In this document: positions 17,259-26,500 of the stretch, piece by piece | How the letters are laid out: every line of letters begins with the position of its first letter | How positions within the stretch are numbered: position 1 is the first letter of the stretch | NCBI RefSeq assembly: GCF_013141775.1 | Contig: NZ_WHOB01000069.1 | Location: 248,001 to 312,000, forward strand | Origin: Paenibacillus phytohabitans | GTDB lineage: Bacteria > Bacillota > Bacilli > Paenibacillales > Paenibacillaceae | DNA: 64,000 bases | Direction of reading: 5' to 3' | Translations under genes and position numbers: made by a program | The notes under the pieces: generated by a model | What the model saw: only the letters and a program-made list of their open reading frames with translations | Databases searched by the model: none | What the model was told of the DNA's origin: nothing

Positions 17259-18929
17259 TTGAAACGGATGACCAAACGATGGACACAAATGACGGTTGTA
17301 TTATGCACGGTGCTGCTGATGGCCGGGTGCGGCGGAGGGAATAACGCGGCAGTTCAGAGTACGGCAGAACCCGGTAAAGAACCGGCGGCAGCCACTGCTG
17401 CAGCGGAAACAGCGGTACCCGCATCCACGGAGCCTTCCACAGACGCAGTAAGCACAGTGAAGCCGGTAACCTTCAGCTATTACAGCAATTATGACTGGGA
17501 TACTACGGAGCAGTGGGGCGCCGACTCAACCACACGCTGGATTGCCGATACCCTGAAGGTCAACATGACTCCCGTTCAGTCAAGCGGCGCTGCCGAGACG
17601 AAGTTCAGCACCATGATTGCTTCAGGCAGTCTGCCGGATGTTATTATGACGGACCGCGGTGCAAGTGTCGAGCGTCTGCGGCAAGGCGGAATGCTGGTGG
17701 CACTGGATGATTATCTCGACAAATATCCGAATCTTAAGAATAACGCCGGGGAAGCCACACTTGGTATGCTCCGCTCAGACGACGGCAAGCTGTACCAGTT
17801 CCCGAACTGGTATACCTCAAGCCCCAACGGCAACGGCGGATGGATCATCAATAAGAAAATTTATAAAGAGCTGGGCTCGCCTAAGCTGGAAACCTTCGAT
17901 GATCTGTATGCCTATCTGAAGCTGGTGAAGGAGAAGTACAGTGATGTTGTTCCCCTCGAGGTTGGAGCCAAAGGCCGGGGCATTGATACCATGTATGGCG
18001 GATGGGCGGAGAACAAACCATATCTGACGAGAGCTAATCCTGTGGGCGATGAACTGAAGCCGATCTTTGAAGATCCGATTTTCATTGAGAATATGCAGTA
18101 TGCCAGCAAGCTGTTCCGCGACAAGCTGATTTCACAGGATGTATTCACGCAGACCGGCGACCAGATTAACGAAAAGCTGAAAACAGGCCGCGTCGCGGTA
18201 TACGTGGATGGCGATGTGGTCAATCCGGGCCGGGGAGCGGACGGTGCCCTGAAGGCAACCGATCCGGAAGCGGGCTACGAGATCATCTGGCCGGTCCACA
18301 AAGCCGGCCTGGATGCCGCCAAAATCACTCCGAATAATTACAATTCCCTCGGCTGGAATGTGCTCGTGATTACGAAGAATGCCAAGGACCCTGAAGCGAT
18401 CTTCTCATACCTGGACTGGTTGACCGGGGAGGAGGGCCAGCGGATTATCAACTTCGGACGTAAGGGGCTCTACTGGGATGAGACTGACGCAGACGGAGTA
18501 CCGATTCTGAATGCCGGGGGACTTAGCACAGAGCAGGCAGGGAAAGACAAGGAAAGAATCGGCCGCTTCAACTGGGTAGGCAACACGACATTCATCGATC
18601 AGACCAAAGCCAAGATGGATGCGCAGCTGCCGGCTGACAAGCAGAATTGGACGACGCTGGCCCAGCAGAAAGTGACCTGGAAGACTTCCCGGAACTTCAC
18701 GGAATTCGTGAACCTTGATCCGCTTCCGGATTCGGAAGAAGGAACCATTGCTACTGCCGTTAACGATATCTATCAGGAGGCTTTTGCTAAGACGCTGTAT
18801 GCAAAGAGTGATGAAGAGGTGCTGAGCCTGATTAACCAAGCGAATGAAGACGCCTCAAAAGCGGGTTACGGCAAGCTGCTGGCATACCAGACGGAAAGAT
18901 GGCAGAACAACCTCAGCAAGATGAAATAA
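17259..18929 (+). CDS. Extracellular solute-binding lipoprotein, LplA-like
   Basis: 556-aa sugar-binding lipoprotein. It has a basic N-terminus, a hydrophobic core and the lipobox LMAGC with C24 as lipidated residue, then a Gly/Ala/Thr-rich linker (about 25-70) and a type 1 binding-protein fold (ITKNAKDPEAIFSYLDWL near the C-terminal lobe). It supplies the substrate to the two permeases upstream. Oligosaccharides from GH26 action are the likely cargo, inferred from position. The start is TTG with GAGAGGGG 9 nt upstream; an ATG three codons later is an alternative. Confidence 0.9.
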   Translation: MKRMTKRWTQMTVVLCTVLLMAGCGGGNNAAVQSTAEPGKEPAAATAAAETAVPASTEPSTDAVSTVKPVTFSYYSNYDWDTTEQWGADSTTRWIADTLKVNMTPVQSSGAAETKFSTMIASGSLPDVIMTDRGASVERLRQGGMLVALDDYLDKYPNLKNNAGEATLGMLRSDDGKLYQFPNWYTSSPNGNGGWIINKKIYKELGSPKLETFDDLYAYLKLVKEKYSDVVPLEVGAKGRGIDTMYGGWAENKPYLTRANPVGDELKPIFEDPIFIENMQYASKLFRDKLISQDVFTQTGDQINEKLKTGRVAVYVDGDVVNPGRGADGALKATDPEAGYEIIWPVHKAGLDAAKITPNNYNSLGWNVLVITKNAKDPEAIFSYLDWLTGEEGQRIINFGRKGLYWDETDADGVPILNAGGLSTEQAGKDKERIGRFNWVGNTTFIDQTKAKMDAQLPADKQNWTTLAQQKVTWKTSRNFTEFVNLDPLPDSEEGTIATAVNDIYQEAFAKTLYAKSDEEVLSLINQANEDASKAGYGKLLAYQTERWQNNLSKMK

Positions 18930-18950
18930 CAATAGAGTCTGCCTGGGGCG

Positions 18951-18979
18951 TGGGGTATACTGAAGCCAAGTATACCCCA
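18951..18979 (+). terminator. 11-bp perfect hairpin between binding protein and regulator
   Basis: TGGGGTATACT pairs perfectly with AGTATACCCCA around loop GAAGCCA. The trailing TTATTTGGG is only weakly T-rich, so partial termination or 3' stabilisation of the highly expressed binding-protein mRNA is likely. Confidence 0.6.
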
Positions 18980-19067
18980 TTATTTGGGAAGGGGCTGCCT
19001 TCCGCCTTATGGGGATAACCTCCGCTCTTGCGCCTTGGCAGCAAGCGGGTCCGAAGGAGGGGATGGA

Positions 19068-20633
19068 ATGTATAAGGTGCTGCTGGTTGACGATGAGCTG
19101 CTGGATCTGAAGGGTCTGCAATACTTCATGAACTGGGAAGACATGGACATGGAAGTGTGTGCAGCCGCAAGCAGCGGCTTCGAGGCGCTTGAAGTGCTGG
19201 AAGCGCAGCAGGTGGATATTGTCGTCACGGATATCAAGATGCCGATTATGACCGGGATGGAGCTTGCCCGCAGAGCACTTGAGCTGAATCCGAAGCTGAA
19301 GATAGTTTTTGTCAGCGGCTATGAGGATTTCCAGTATGCCAAGCAGGCCATTTCCATGAGTGCCTGCGGTTATGTTCTGAAGCCTGTGGACGATGAGGAT
19401 ATGCGGCGGACGTTGATTGATGTGAAGGAGGCCTTGAACAAGGAACGGGCGCATAGCCATCTGGAGCATTATTTCTCGGAGTCGGAACCCCTGCTGAAGC
19501 GTGAGCTGTTCATGCAGCTTCTCGATGGAACACCGGATGAGGACCGGGTATTGCCGCTGCTTCAGCGCATGGGGATTGCTTGGCAAAGATCCCGCCTGTA
19601 CACCGCTCTGCTGGAACCGGATGACCTGGCCTGGAAGCTGAACGGCTATAGTGAGGAGGCCCAAGCGGCAATAGAGCGGCAGCTGAGCCTGTCGGTTGAA
19701 CAGTTCTGTGCGATGGAACGGATTCAGGTCTGCAGACTGGATCAGTTCCATTTTGCTCTAATCCTTGAAGAACGTGTTGACCATGGACGGCTAAGGGAAT
19801 TCATTCATCATGCGGTCAGCGGAACTCCGCTGACAGTGACCATAGGAGCCGGACCGCTGGTGAACAGTCTGAAGGAGCTGCATTACTCCTTTCAGCGGGC
19901 CAAGGAAGCCCTTGGATTGAAGCTGTTCCTGGGCAAAGGCAAGCTGATACTGCACACGGATGCCAGAGGGCCGGTTACGGCTGAAGCTAAGGATCTTGAC
20001 GATATTCTCCAGGCCTTGTTTCAGGCCATGTCCTCTTACCGGCTGGTTGCCATCGACGATTGTAATGAAGAGCTGTTCGTGTGGGTAGGGCATATGGAGA
20101 CCAAGCTGGAGATCTATCAGCTGTTTCTGCATGTGGTGTCGAAGCTCGATGCTTATTTGCATACGATTAATGAGGACTTCTACGAGGTGCTCGGACTGGA
20201 CCGGAAGCATCTGAGCATTCTCTATCATTTCGAGACTACCCAGGATATGAAATCCTGGCTGCGCCGCCGTATGTTTGAGCTGTCGGAGCATTTGCAGCGC
20301 AAACGACAGGGCAAGAAACGCAAGCTCGTGCAGGAGATTGAAGCTTATATAGAGGAACGTCTAGAGCACAACGTGATGCTGCGGGATGCTGCCAATCATT
20401 TCTCCTTCTCGCCTAATCATCTGGGTCAGATTTTCTACGAAGAGAAGGGAATCTATTTCTCCGACTATGTCTCCTTAAGACGGCTGGAACGTGTGAAGCT
20501 GCTGCTTGGTGACCCGAAGCTCAAGGTTTATGAAGCTGCCCAGCGGGTCGGCTATAAGAATCTGTCCCATTTCAGCAAGCAATTCAAGGATTATTACGGT
20601 GTCAGCCCGGGCGATTACAGGAGACATCTGTAA
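19068..20633 (+). CDS. YesN-like response regulator with AraC output domain
   Basis: 521 aa: receiver (VDDE at 7-10, phosphoacceptor D55 in VVTDIKMP, K about 105), a middle region (about 130-400), and a C-terminal AraC double helix-turn-helix (LRDAANHFSFSPNHLGQIFYEEKG then VYEAAQRVGYKNLSHFSKQFKDYYGVSPGDYR). The ATG at 19068 follows GAAGGAGGGG; upstream frame extension has no support. It is followed 1 bp later by a YesM-like kinase gene. Such pairs activate adjacent polysaccharide uptake operons, so the likely targets are the transporter and glycosidase genes around it. Confidence 0.9.
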   Translation: MYKVLLVDDELLDLKGLQYFMNWEDMDMEVCAAASSGFEALEVLEAQQVDIVVTDIKMPIMTGMELARRALELNPKLKIVFVSGYEDFQYAKQAISMSACGYVLKPVDDEDMRRTLIDVKEALNKERAHSHLEHYFSESEPLLKRELFMQLLDGTPDEDRVLPLLQRMGIAWQRSRLYTALLEPDDLAWKLNGYSEEAQAAIERQLSLSVEQFCAMERIQVCRLDQFHFALILEERVDHGRLREFIHHAVSGTPLTVTIGAGPLVNSLKELHYSFQRAKEALGLKLFLGKGKLILHTDARGPVTAEAKDLDDILQALFQAMSSYRLVAIDDCNEELFVWVGHMETKLEIYQLFLHVVSKLDAYLHTINEDFYEVLGLDRKHLSILYHFETTQDMKSWLRRRMFELSEHLQRKRQGKKRKLVQEIEAYIEERLEHNVMLRDAANHFSFSPNHLGQIFYEEKGIYFSDYVSLRRLERVKLLLGDPKLKVYEAAQRVGYKNLSHFSKQFKDYYGVSPGDYRRHL

Positions 20634-20634
20634 T

Positions 20635-22353
20635 ATGCGGCGCAGATGGAGTATGCCTTACGGATACAAGCTGATTCTCCCTTATGTGGTCTGCCTGCTG
20701 CTAGCTGTGGGTACAGTGGGCTTGTTTGCTTACAGTCATTCCGTGAACTCGCTCAAACAGAAGACGAGGGAGAATATACAAGGCACACTGCAGCAAATGC
20801 GGGATAACATCACCTACCGTACGGATAATATTGAACGTATCTCCAGCACTCTCTATTACAACTTCAATCTGCAAAGTGCACTGCGGCGTTATGAGCAAGG
20901 CTGGTACAGCTATGAGACGATGACTAAGACTCTCATGCCTACGCTTGAGAATCTGCTTAATTACACGGCAAGCAATGTCGGGTTATCCCTGTACCTGGAG
21001 AATGATTCTATTCCTGAACTATACTACAGCGAGATTGGACCCAATCCGCTGCTCTCGACCAAGCGGTATGAGATCTTTCATCTGCAGAGAATCCGGGGAG
21101 AAGACTGGTATCATGACCTCGTGGCGCCGGAAGCTAAAACGGGTGCCGGTCAATGGCGTCAGATTCTGCGCGATGAAGAGAACAGCAATATCTCACTGAT
21201 CCAGCGGATGGATGATATCCAGAAGCAGCGGAGCATCGGTCTGATCCGGGTAACGGTGCAGATGCGGGATCTGCTGGATTCGGTGGATTACCGCAAGATC
21301 GGCGAGTATGCCACTCTTATGGTGACTGACGGGAGCGGCAGGGTGGTGCTGGAGTCTTCACCGGAGGGTGCGGAAGCCGCCAGCCTGCAATCCGCCGGCA
21401 ACCTGCTGCAACTGAGAGAGCCGCTGGAAGGCATCGGCTGGGAGCTGCAAGCCTATATTCCGAACAGCCTGTTCGATGAAAGTGCAAGCGAAGTGCGGAG
21501 AATGACACTGCTGGTCTGTCTGGCCAGCGCACTGGTTCTGGCCTGTCTCGGCATCGGAGTATCCAGCTATTTCTCCCGGCGGATTCAGAAGATCGTCGGA
21601 TCACTGAACGCTTTTCACGATGGAGACTTTCACAAGAGAATTAAGTATAAGGGCAATGACGAGCTGGCACAGATTGCCGTAGCCTTCAACCGGATGGGCA
21701 GCAATATCGAAGAGCTGATTCACAAGAATTATGTCGCCAATCTTCAGAAAAAAGAAGCGGAGCTGGAATCGCTGCAGGCGCAGATCAATCCGCATTTCCT
21801 CTACAATACACTCTCCTCGATCAATCGTCTGGCCCAGTTCGGAGATATTCAGAAGCTGCACACCCTCGTTCAGGAGCTGGCCAAGTTCTACCGGTTGTCT
21901 TTGAACCGGGGCGGAATTATTACAACCGTGGGCAATGAAATCGAGCATGCCAAGGCTTATATTGCCATTCAGGGCATCAAATACGGGGAGCGGATGTCGG
22001 TATATTACGATATTGATCCCGGTGTGCTGGAGTATGCGACGGTGAAGCTGATTCTGCAGCCGATGATTGAGAATGTGCTGGAGCATGCCTGGTTCGGCAG
22101 CACCATCGGAATCCGGCTGGTCGCAGAGAAGAGGGAGGACAGCATCATATTCAAGATTATAGACAATGGGGTAGGCATGAATGCGGATACCATCCGGCAG
22201 ATTCTGGCCCCTGAGGGGACCCGGATCGGCTACGGCATCCGTAATGTAGATTCCCGGATTAAGCTGCATGGCGGCAGTGAATATGGAGTGCTGATCGCCA
22301 GCCGCTCCGGAATCGGCACCTGTGTGCAGATTTCAATTCCCTGCCGGTTATAA
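20635..22353 (+). CDS. YesM-like sensor histidine kinase
   Basis: 572-aa membrane kinase: TM1 (about 10-32), large extracytoplasmic sensor (about 33-280), TM2 (about 285-308), HAMP, His_kinase domain with H387 in NPHFLYNTLSS, and HATPase_c (LQPMIENVLEHA, IDNGVGM, GYGIRNVDSRIKL). The ATG at 20635 directly follows the regulator stop, so translation is coupled. The frame is open far upstream into the regulator gene, but that extension is an out-of-frame reading of it. The ligand is presumably an oligosaccharide, alone or with the binding protein; this is inferred. Confidence 0.88.
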   Translation: MRRRWSMPYGYKLILPYVVCLLLAVGTVGLFAYSHSVNSLKQKTRENIQGTLQQMRDNITYRTDNIERISSTLYYNFNLQSALRRYEQGWYSYETMTKTLMPTLENLLNYTASNVGLSLYLENDSIPELYYSEIGPNPLLSTKRYEIFHLQRIRGEDWYHDLVAPEAKTGAGQWRQILRDEENSNISLIQRMDDIQKQRSIGLIRVTVQMRDLLDSVDYRKIGEYATLMVTDGSGRVVLESSPEGAEAASLQSAGNLLQLREPLEGIGWELQAYIPNSLFDESASEVRRMTLLVCLASALVLACLGIGVSSYFSRRIQKIVGSLNAFHDGDFHKRIKYKGNDELAQIAVAFNRMGSNIEELIHKNYVANLQKKEAELESLQAQINPHFLYNTLSSINRLAQFGDIQKLHTLVQELAKFYRLSLNRGGIITTVGNEIEHAKAYIAIQGIKYGERMSVYYDIDPGVLEYATVKLILQPMIENVLEHAWFGSTIGIRLVAEKREDSIIFKIIDNGVGMNADTIRQILAPEGTRIGYGIRNVDSRIKLHGGSEYGVLIASRSGIGTCVQISIPCRL

Positions 22354-22395
22354 CTGTATAAGCAGTCAATCGGCTACAAAGGAGTTTGGACCGTA

Positions 22396-24189
22396 TTGAA
22401 GACCATTTACACTGGAGATTACGAGATCCTTCTTGAAGGAAGCAGTCCGGACTTTCAATCTCAGCTTCATGTGGAGCATGGAGTAGATGGCGTTGCCTAC
22501 GCCATCCTGACACTCAGTGCTCTTGTTCCGGCAGCTCCCCCCAAGCTAACCCTTCGCTGGAGCTGTCAGGCCATTGATATTCAAGGAATGTGGCATCCGG
22601 CAGCGGAACGAAACAGGGGACTGGTTCCCGACTGGCGGGAGGGGTTCCTGTCCAGATCCACTTTCTCTGCACCGGTTGTCAGCCTGTATGGCAGCAGGGG
22701 GAACAACGCTCTGACCTTTGCCTGCTCAGACGTTTTGAATCCGCTGGAGCTGCGTGCGGGGCTGAATGAAGAAAGTTCCAGCTTTCAATGTGCTGTAACG
22801 CTGTTCGCAGGCGATGTCTCTCCCATAACACATTATGAGCTCATCCTGCGGCTGGATTCCCGCAATGTTCCTTACTATGAAGCACTAGGCGCAGCGGGGA
22901 AATGGTGGGCAGGCTTGAAAGGGAGTGAGCCGTCCCCGGTTCCTGATACCGCAAGGGAGCCGGTATATTCCACCTGGTACAGCTTCCATCAGCAGCTGAA
23001 GCCGGAGATCGTAGAGCTGGAGTGCAGACTCGCAGCTGAACTGGGCTGCGGTGCGGTAATTGTGGATGATGGCTGGCAGACGTCAGATGAAGCCCGGGGG
23101 TATGCGTATTGCGGAGACTGGAAGGCCAGCCCGGACAAAATCGCGGATATGCAGGCTCATGTAGCCCGTGTCCATGATCTTGGCATGAAATACCTGCTGT
23201 GGTATGCCGTGCCGTTCATTGGCAAGCATAGTGAAGCCTGGCTGCGCTTCAAGGATAAGTTACTCTACTATAGTGAGAGCTTCGGAGCAGGCGTGGCCGA
23301 TCCCCGTTATCCGGAAGTCCGGGAATACTTAATTTCCTTATATGAGCAGGCACTGCTGGATTGGGATCTGGACGGCTTCAAGCTCGACTTTGTAGACAGC
23401 TTCTATGTGGAAGGGCAGGCTGCCAGCCAACACGAGGACGGAACGAACGGCAGGGATACAGGCTCGGTTCCGGAAGCCGTCGATCTGTTGTTAAGCGGAA
23501 TCCTCTCCCGCTTGCGGCAGCTGAAGCCGGATATTATGATCGAATTCCGCCAGAATTATACCGGACCGCTGATGCGCAAATACGGCAATATGTTCCGGGC
23601 AGCAGATTGTCCGAACGATGCCCTGCAGAACCGGATGCATACAATCGATATCCGGCTGATCTGCGGGGATACCGCGGCACATGCCGATATGCTGATGTGG
23701 AATCCGGAGGAACCGGTCGAGGCAGCGGCATTACAGTTCATTAACATTCTGTTCGCTGTGCCGCAGATATCCGTCCGGCTGGATACTCTGCCGGAGCCGC
23801 ATAAGGCTATGCTGGGCTTCTGGTTAAGCTTCTGGCGGGGGCACCGGGATGTACTGCTGGACGGCACATTGGAGCCGATGAGTCCCGAGCTGCTGTATCC
23901 GCTTGTCATCGCCCGGACCGCGCAGAAGTGGGTGTTTGCCGCTTATCATGATACAGTAATCCCTGCAGCAGGGGATTTACCCGGGCTGGTTCTGGTAATC
24001 AACGGGACGCTGAACCCGCGCCTGGTACTGGAGCTGGACCGCGATCCGGGTCTGCTGCTCGTGAATATCCGCGACTGCCGGGGAACTGTTATTGCGGACC
24101 ACAGGCTGGTGTGGAAGAAAGGTGTGCATGCACTGGAGGTTCCACCGGCAGGGATAATCATGATTCGGCCTGCCAGAATAGCTGAATAA
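22396..24189 (+). CDS. GH36-like alpha-galactosidase
   Basis: 597 aa, clan GH-D. The catalytic barrel follows an N-terminal beta-rich domain: VIVDDGWQ, MKYLLWYAVPF, nucleophile D331 in DGFKLDF, probable acid/base D404 in RAADCPND, and a C-terminal beta domain. There is no signal peptide, so it acts inside the cell on imported alpha-galactosylated oligosaccharides. That complements the secreted GH26: mannanase-derived galactomanno-oligosaccharides would be taken up and debranched here. The start is TTG at 22396 with AAGGAG a little far upstream. It is about 40 bp after the kinase gene and the operon ends at a strong hairpin. Other GH36 specificities are possible. Confidence 0.8.
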   Translation: MKTIYTGDYEILLEGSSPDFQSQLHVEHGVDGVAYAILTLSALVPAAPPKLTLRWSCQAIDIQGMWHPAAERNRGLVPDWREGFLSRSTFSAPVVSLYGSRGNNALTFACSDVLNPLELRAGLNEESSSFQCAVTLFAGDVSPITHYELILRLDSRNVPYYEALGAAGKWWAGLKGSEPSPVPDTAREPVYSTWYSFHQQLKPEIVELECRLAAELGCGAVIVDDGWQTSDEARGYAYCGDWKASPDKIADMQAHVARVHDLGMKYLLWYAVPFIGKHSEAWLRFKDKLLYYSESFGAGVADPRYPEVREYLISLYEQALLDWDLDGFKLDFVDSFYVEGQAASQHEDGTNGRDTGSVPEAVDLLLSGILSRLRQLKPDIMIEFRQNYTGPLMRKYGNMFRAADCPNDALQNRMHTIDIRLICGDTAAHADMLMWNPEEPVEAAALQFINILFAVPQISVRLDTLPEPHKAMLGFWLSFWRGHRDVLLDGTLEPMSPELLYPLVIARTAQKWVFAAYHDTVIPAAGDLPGLVLVINGTLNPRLVLELDRDPGLLLVNIRDCRGTVIADHRLVWKKGVHALEVPPAGIIMIRPARIAE

Positions 24190-24196
24190 TTGATCT

Positions 24197-24250
24197 TACA
24201 AGACGCCCGGTCCCCCGCACGTATTTCAGTGGAGGACCGGGCGTCTTGTA
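24197..24250 (+). terminator. Strong hairpin between GH36 and lysR
   Basis: ACAAGACGCCCGGTCC pairs perfectly over 16 bp with GGACCGGGCGTCTTGT, loop about 20 nt. It sits between two converging genes and probably stops transcription both ways, although neither side has a strong T-run. Confidence 0.7.
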
Positions 24251-24298
24251 GCTGTTCTGTTCTGGCTTCTGCCGGCTGATTAATTGGAGCAGAGTTAA

Positions 24299-25174
24299 TC
24301 AATCCAGCAGCTTCCCGATAAAGACCCGCATAGCCAGTGTATCTGGAGCATTCTTCTGCCGGATGATCCGGAAATCCCTTTCAGTCAGTGTATGCCTGAT
24401 TCTTAGTTCACTTAATTCGCCGCTGGCCAGCTCTTTGCGTACAATCCATCTGGACAGCAGGGACAGTCCAAGTCCGGCGCTGACCGCTTCCTTGACACCC
24501 TGGCTGCTGTTGAATACATAGGAGCGTTTGACCTGAATACCTGATTCCTGCAAAAAACGGTCGCTGAAAGCCCTGGTGCCGGAACCCGGTTCCCGCAGCA
24601 CCCAGACTTCATTATGCAGCATCTGATCCTCTACAGCGAGTTCACTGCTTAGCGGGTGAGCGGAGGGCGCGACCAGAATCATCTCGTCCTTCATATACGG
24701 GATGATGGACAGATCGGTGCCTGACGTTTCACCTTCGATGAAGCCGATATCCAGCCGGTTAGACCGGACCGCAGCAATAATCTCTTCCGTATTGCCTATG
24801 GTGACCTGGAGACTGACCAGCGGATATTGACGGGCGAAATCGGCCAGGCGGGCCGGGAGCACATATTCCCCAATCGTGAAGCTGGCTCCGATCTGCAGGG
24901 TGCCGGTCACTTCGTCCTGCAGCAGCCGGATCTCCCGGCCGGCCTCTTCATAATGCATGAGCATCTGTTTCGCATGCTTGTAGAGAATGGCTCCGGCTTC
25001 AGTAAGACGTACTTGCTTGGGGGAACGGTGCAGCAGCTTCACTGCGAATTCGTTCTCCAGATTGCGGATATGCAGGCTGACCCCGGGCTGGGAGAGGTTG
25101 AGCAGCTCGCCCGCCTTAGAGAAATGCTGCTGCTCTACTACGGTAACGAAAACGCGGAGCCCATCAGTAATCAT
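24299..25174 (-). CDS. LysR-family regulator, CysL-like
   Basis: 291 aa: N-terminal winged helix (FVTVVEQQHFSKAGELLNLSQPGVSLHIRNLE) and a type 2 periplasmic-binding-like effector domain (from about residue 90, LQIGASFTIGEYVLP). It is divergent from a YeiH-type exporter gene, an arrangement also seen for CysL (YwfK)-like regulators and YeiH/YwlF-type neighbours. Control of the exporter is the likely job. The 197-bp intergenic region contains matching ATAAG and CTTAT elements that could be LysR contacts. Confidence 0.8.
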   Translation of the reverse strand: MITDGLRVFVTVVEQQHFSKAGELLNLSQPGVSLHIRNLENEFAVKLLHRSPKQVRLTEAGAILYKHAKQMLMHYEEAGREIRLLQDEVTGTLQIGASFTIGEYVLPARLADFARQYPLVSLQVTIGNTEEIIAAVRSNRLDIGFIEGETSGTDLSIIPYMKDEMILVAPSAHPLSSELAVEDQMLHNEVWVLREPGSGTRAFSDRFLQESGIQVKRSYVFNSSQGVKEAVSAGLGLSLLSRWIVRKELASGELSELRIRHTLTERDFRIIRQKNAPDTLAMRVFIGKLLD

Positions 25175-25371
25175 AATAATCCCTCATTTATTGAAGATGG
25201 ATGTAGCTGTAATTACGGTTTTTTTCTATTTTAACATAGTGAATTCGCCTAAACATAAGTATTTGTAATGATTGAAATAGCAAACCTGTATTTCACATTC
25301 CGTAAACATGCTTATATAGTAAAGCTATAAAAGCGGTGTTATAACGAAGTAGTGAATGGGGCGCGGGACGG

Positions 25372-26463
25372 ATGAATGGAAGCGGAAGTTACAGATTGCA
25401 GCGGAGTAATCATAGATATGTCTACTTTGCCGGCGGGATTGTGGTTACACTCACTCTGGCGGTTGCGGCAAAATATTTAGCCTTGCTGCCGGTCCTCGGC
25501 ATTATGGGCCAGCTGGTGCTGGCCATTCTGCTGGGGGCTGGTCTCAGAGCAGTAGCCGGTGTTCCGGAGCAGGCCATGGCAGGCGTACGGTTCTCGGGCA
25601 AAAGACTGCTCAGAGCAGGAATCATTCTGCTGGGGATGAGACTAAATCTGGGGGATATCGTACAGGAGGGTCCAAAAGTGGCCGGGATTGCAGCTATTAA
25701 CCTGGTGTTCACGCTGTTCACTGTGTATGGTTTGGCGCGTTGGCTGAAGATGGACAGAAGACTGGGGCTGCTGACCGCGTGCGGAACAGCCATCTGCGGC
25801 GCGGCAGCAGTAGCTGCCATTGCCCCGCAGATCAAAGCGACAGACAACGAGACGGCAGTAGGAGCGGCAACAGTAGCGATTCTGGGAACTGTTTTTACAC
25901 TTGTATATACGATTCTATATCCATACATGGGCTTAAGTGCTTCGGGGTACGGAATCTTCGCAGGAGCAACCCTGCATGAGGTGGCACATGTCATCGCTGC
26001 AGCCGTACCTGCCGGGCAGCAAGGCTCCGATCTGGCAGTACTGGTGAAGCTGACGCGGGTAGCAATGCTGGTTCCGGTCGCTCTGATTCTGGGCCTGATA
26101 GAAGGCCGCAGGGAGCGGAAGTTAAACCGCCGCATGAAACTGTCCGATGGAGCAGAAGAAGGGTGTGCCGCCGAAACGGAAGGAAACCGGGAGCGCAAGA
26201 AGCTCCCGGTTCCCTGGTTTATTGCAGGCTTTCTGTTGATGAGCGGCATTAATACACTTGAGGTCATCCCTCAGCAGCTTGCGTCAGACATGATCACGCT
26301 TGCCTATCTGCTGCTGGCCATGGCGATGGCGGGACTTGGACTCGGGATAGACCTCAAGATCTTTAGCAGCATGGGGCGTAAGCCGGTAATCGCCGGATTC
26401 ATAGGTTCGGTATTCATGTCGCTGCTCGGATTTGGGCTGGTACATTGGTTGGGATTATCTTAG
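25372..26463 (+). CDS. YeiH/UPF0324-type putative sulfate exporter
   Basis: 363-aa integral membrane protein with about ten TM helices of the YeiH (PSE) family. Family-like signatures are GMRLNLGDI, ACGTAICGAAAVAAIAP, ATLHEVAHVIAAA and GLGLGIDLKIF. The family is linked to sulfonate or sulfate export after taurine/cysteate breakdown, though direct proof is limited. A hydrophilic cytoplasmic loop (about residues 245-280) precedes the last helices. It is divergent from the LysR regulator. Confidence 0.85.
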   Translation: MNGSGSYRLQRSNHRYVYFAGGIVVTLTLAVAAKYLALLPVLGIMGQLVLAILLGAGLRAVAGVPEQAMAGVRFSGKRLLRAGIILLGMRLNLGDIVQEGPKVAGIAAINLVFTLFTVYGLARWLKMDRRLGLLTACGTAICGAAAVAAIAPQIKATDNETAVGAATVAILGTVFTLVYTILYPYMGLSASGYGIFAGATLHEVAHVIAAAVPAGQQGSDLAVLVKLTRVAMLVPVALILGLIEGRRERKLNRRMKLSDGAEEGCAAETEGNRERKKLPVPWFIAGFLLMSGINTLEVIPQQLASDMITLAYLLLAMAMAGLGLGIDLKIFSSMGRKPVIAGFIGSVFMSLLGFGLVHWLGLS

Positions 26464-26500
26464 TCCAGTGGAACGGAATACATCACATCATAGATCCCGC

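Noticed and set aside
25422..26267. 281-aa open frame antisense to the YeiH-like gene
   Set aside because: Low-complexity Ser/Ala/Pro-rich translation typical of a shadow frame; the plus strand encodes a clear membrane protein.
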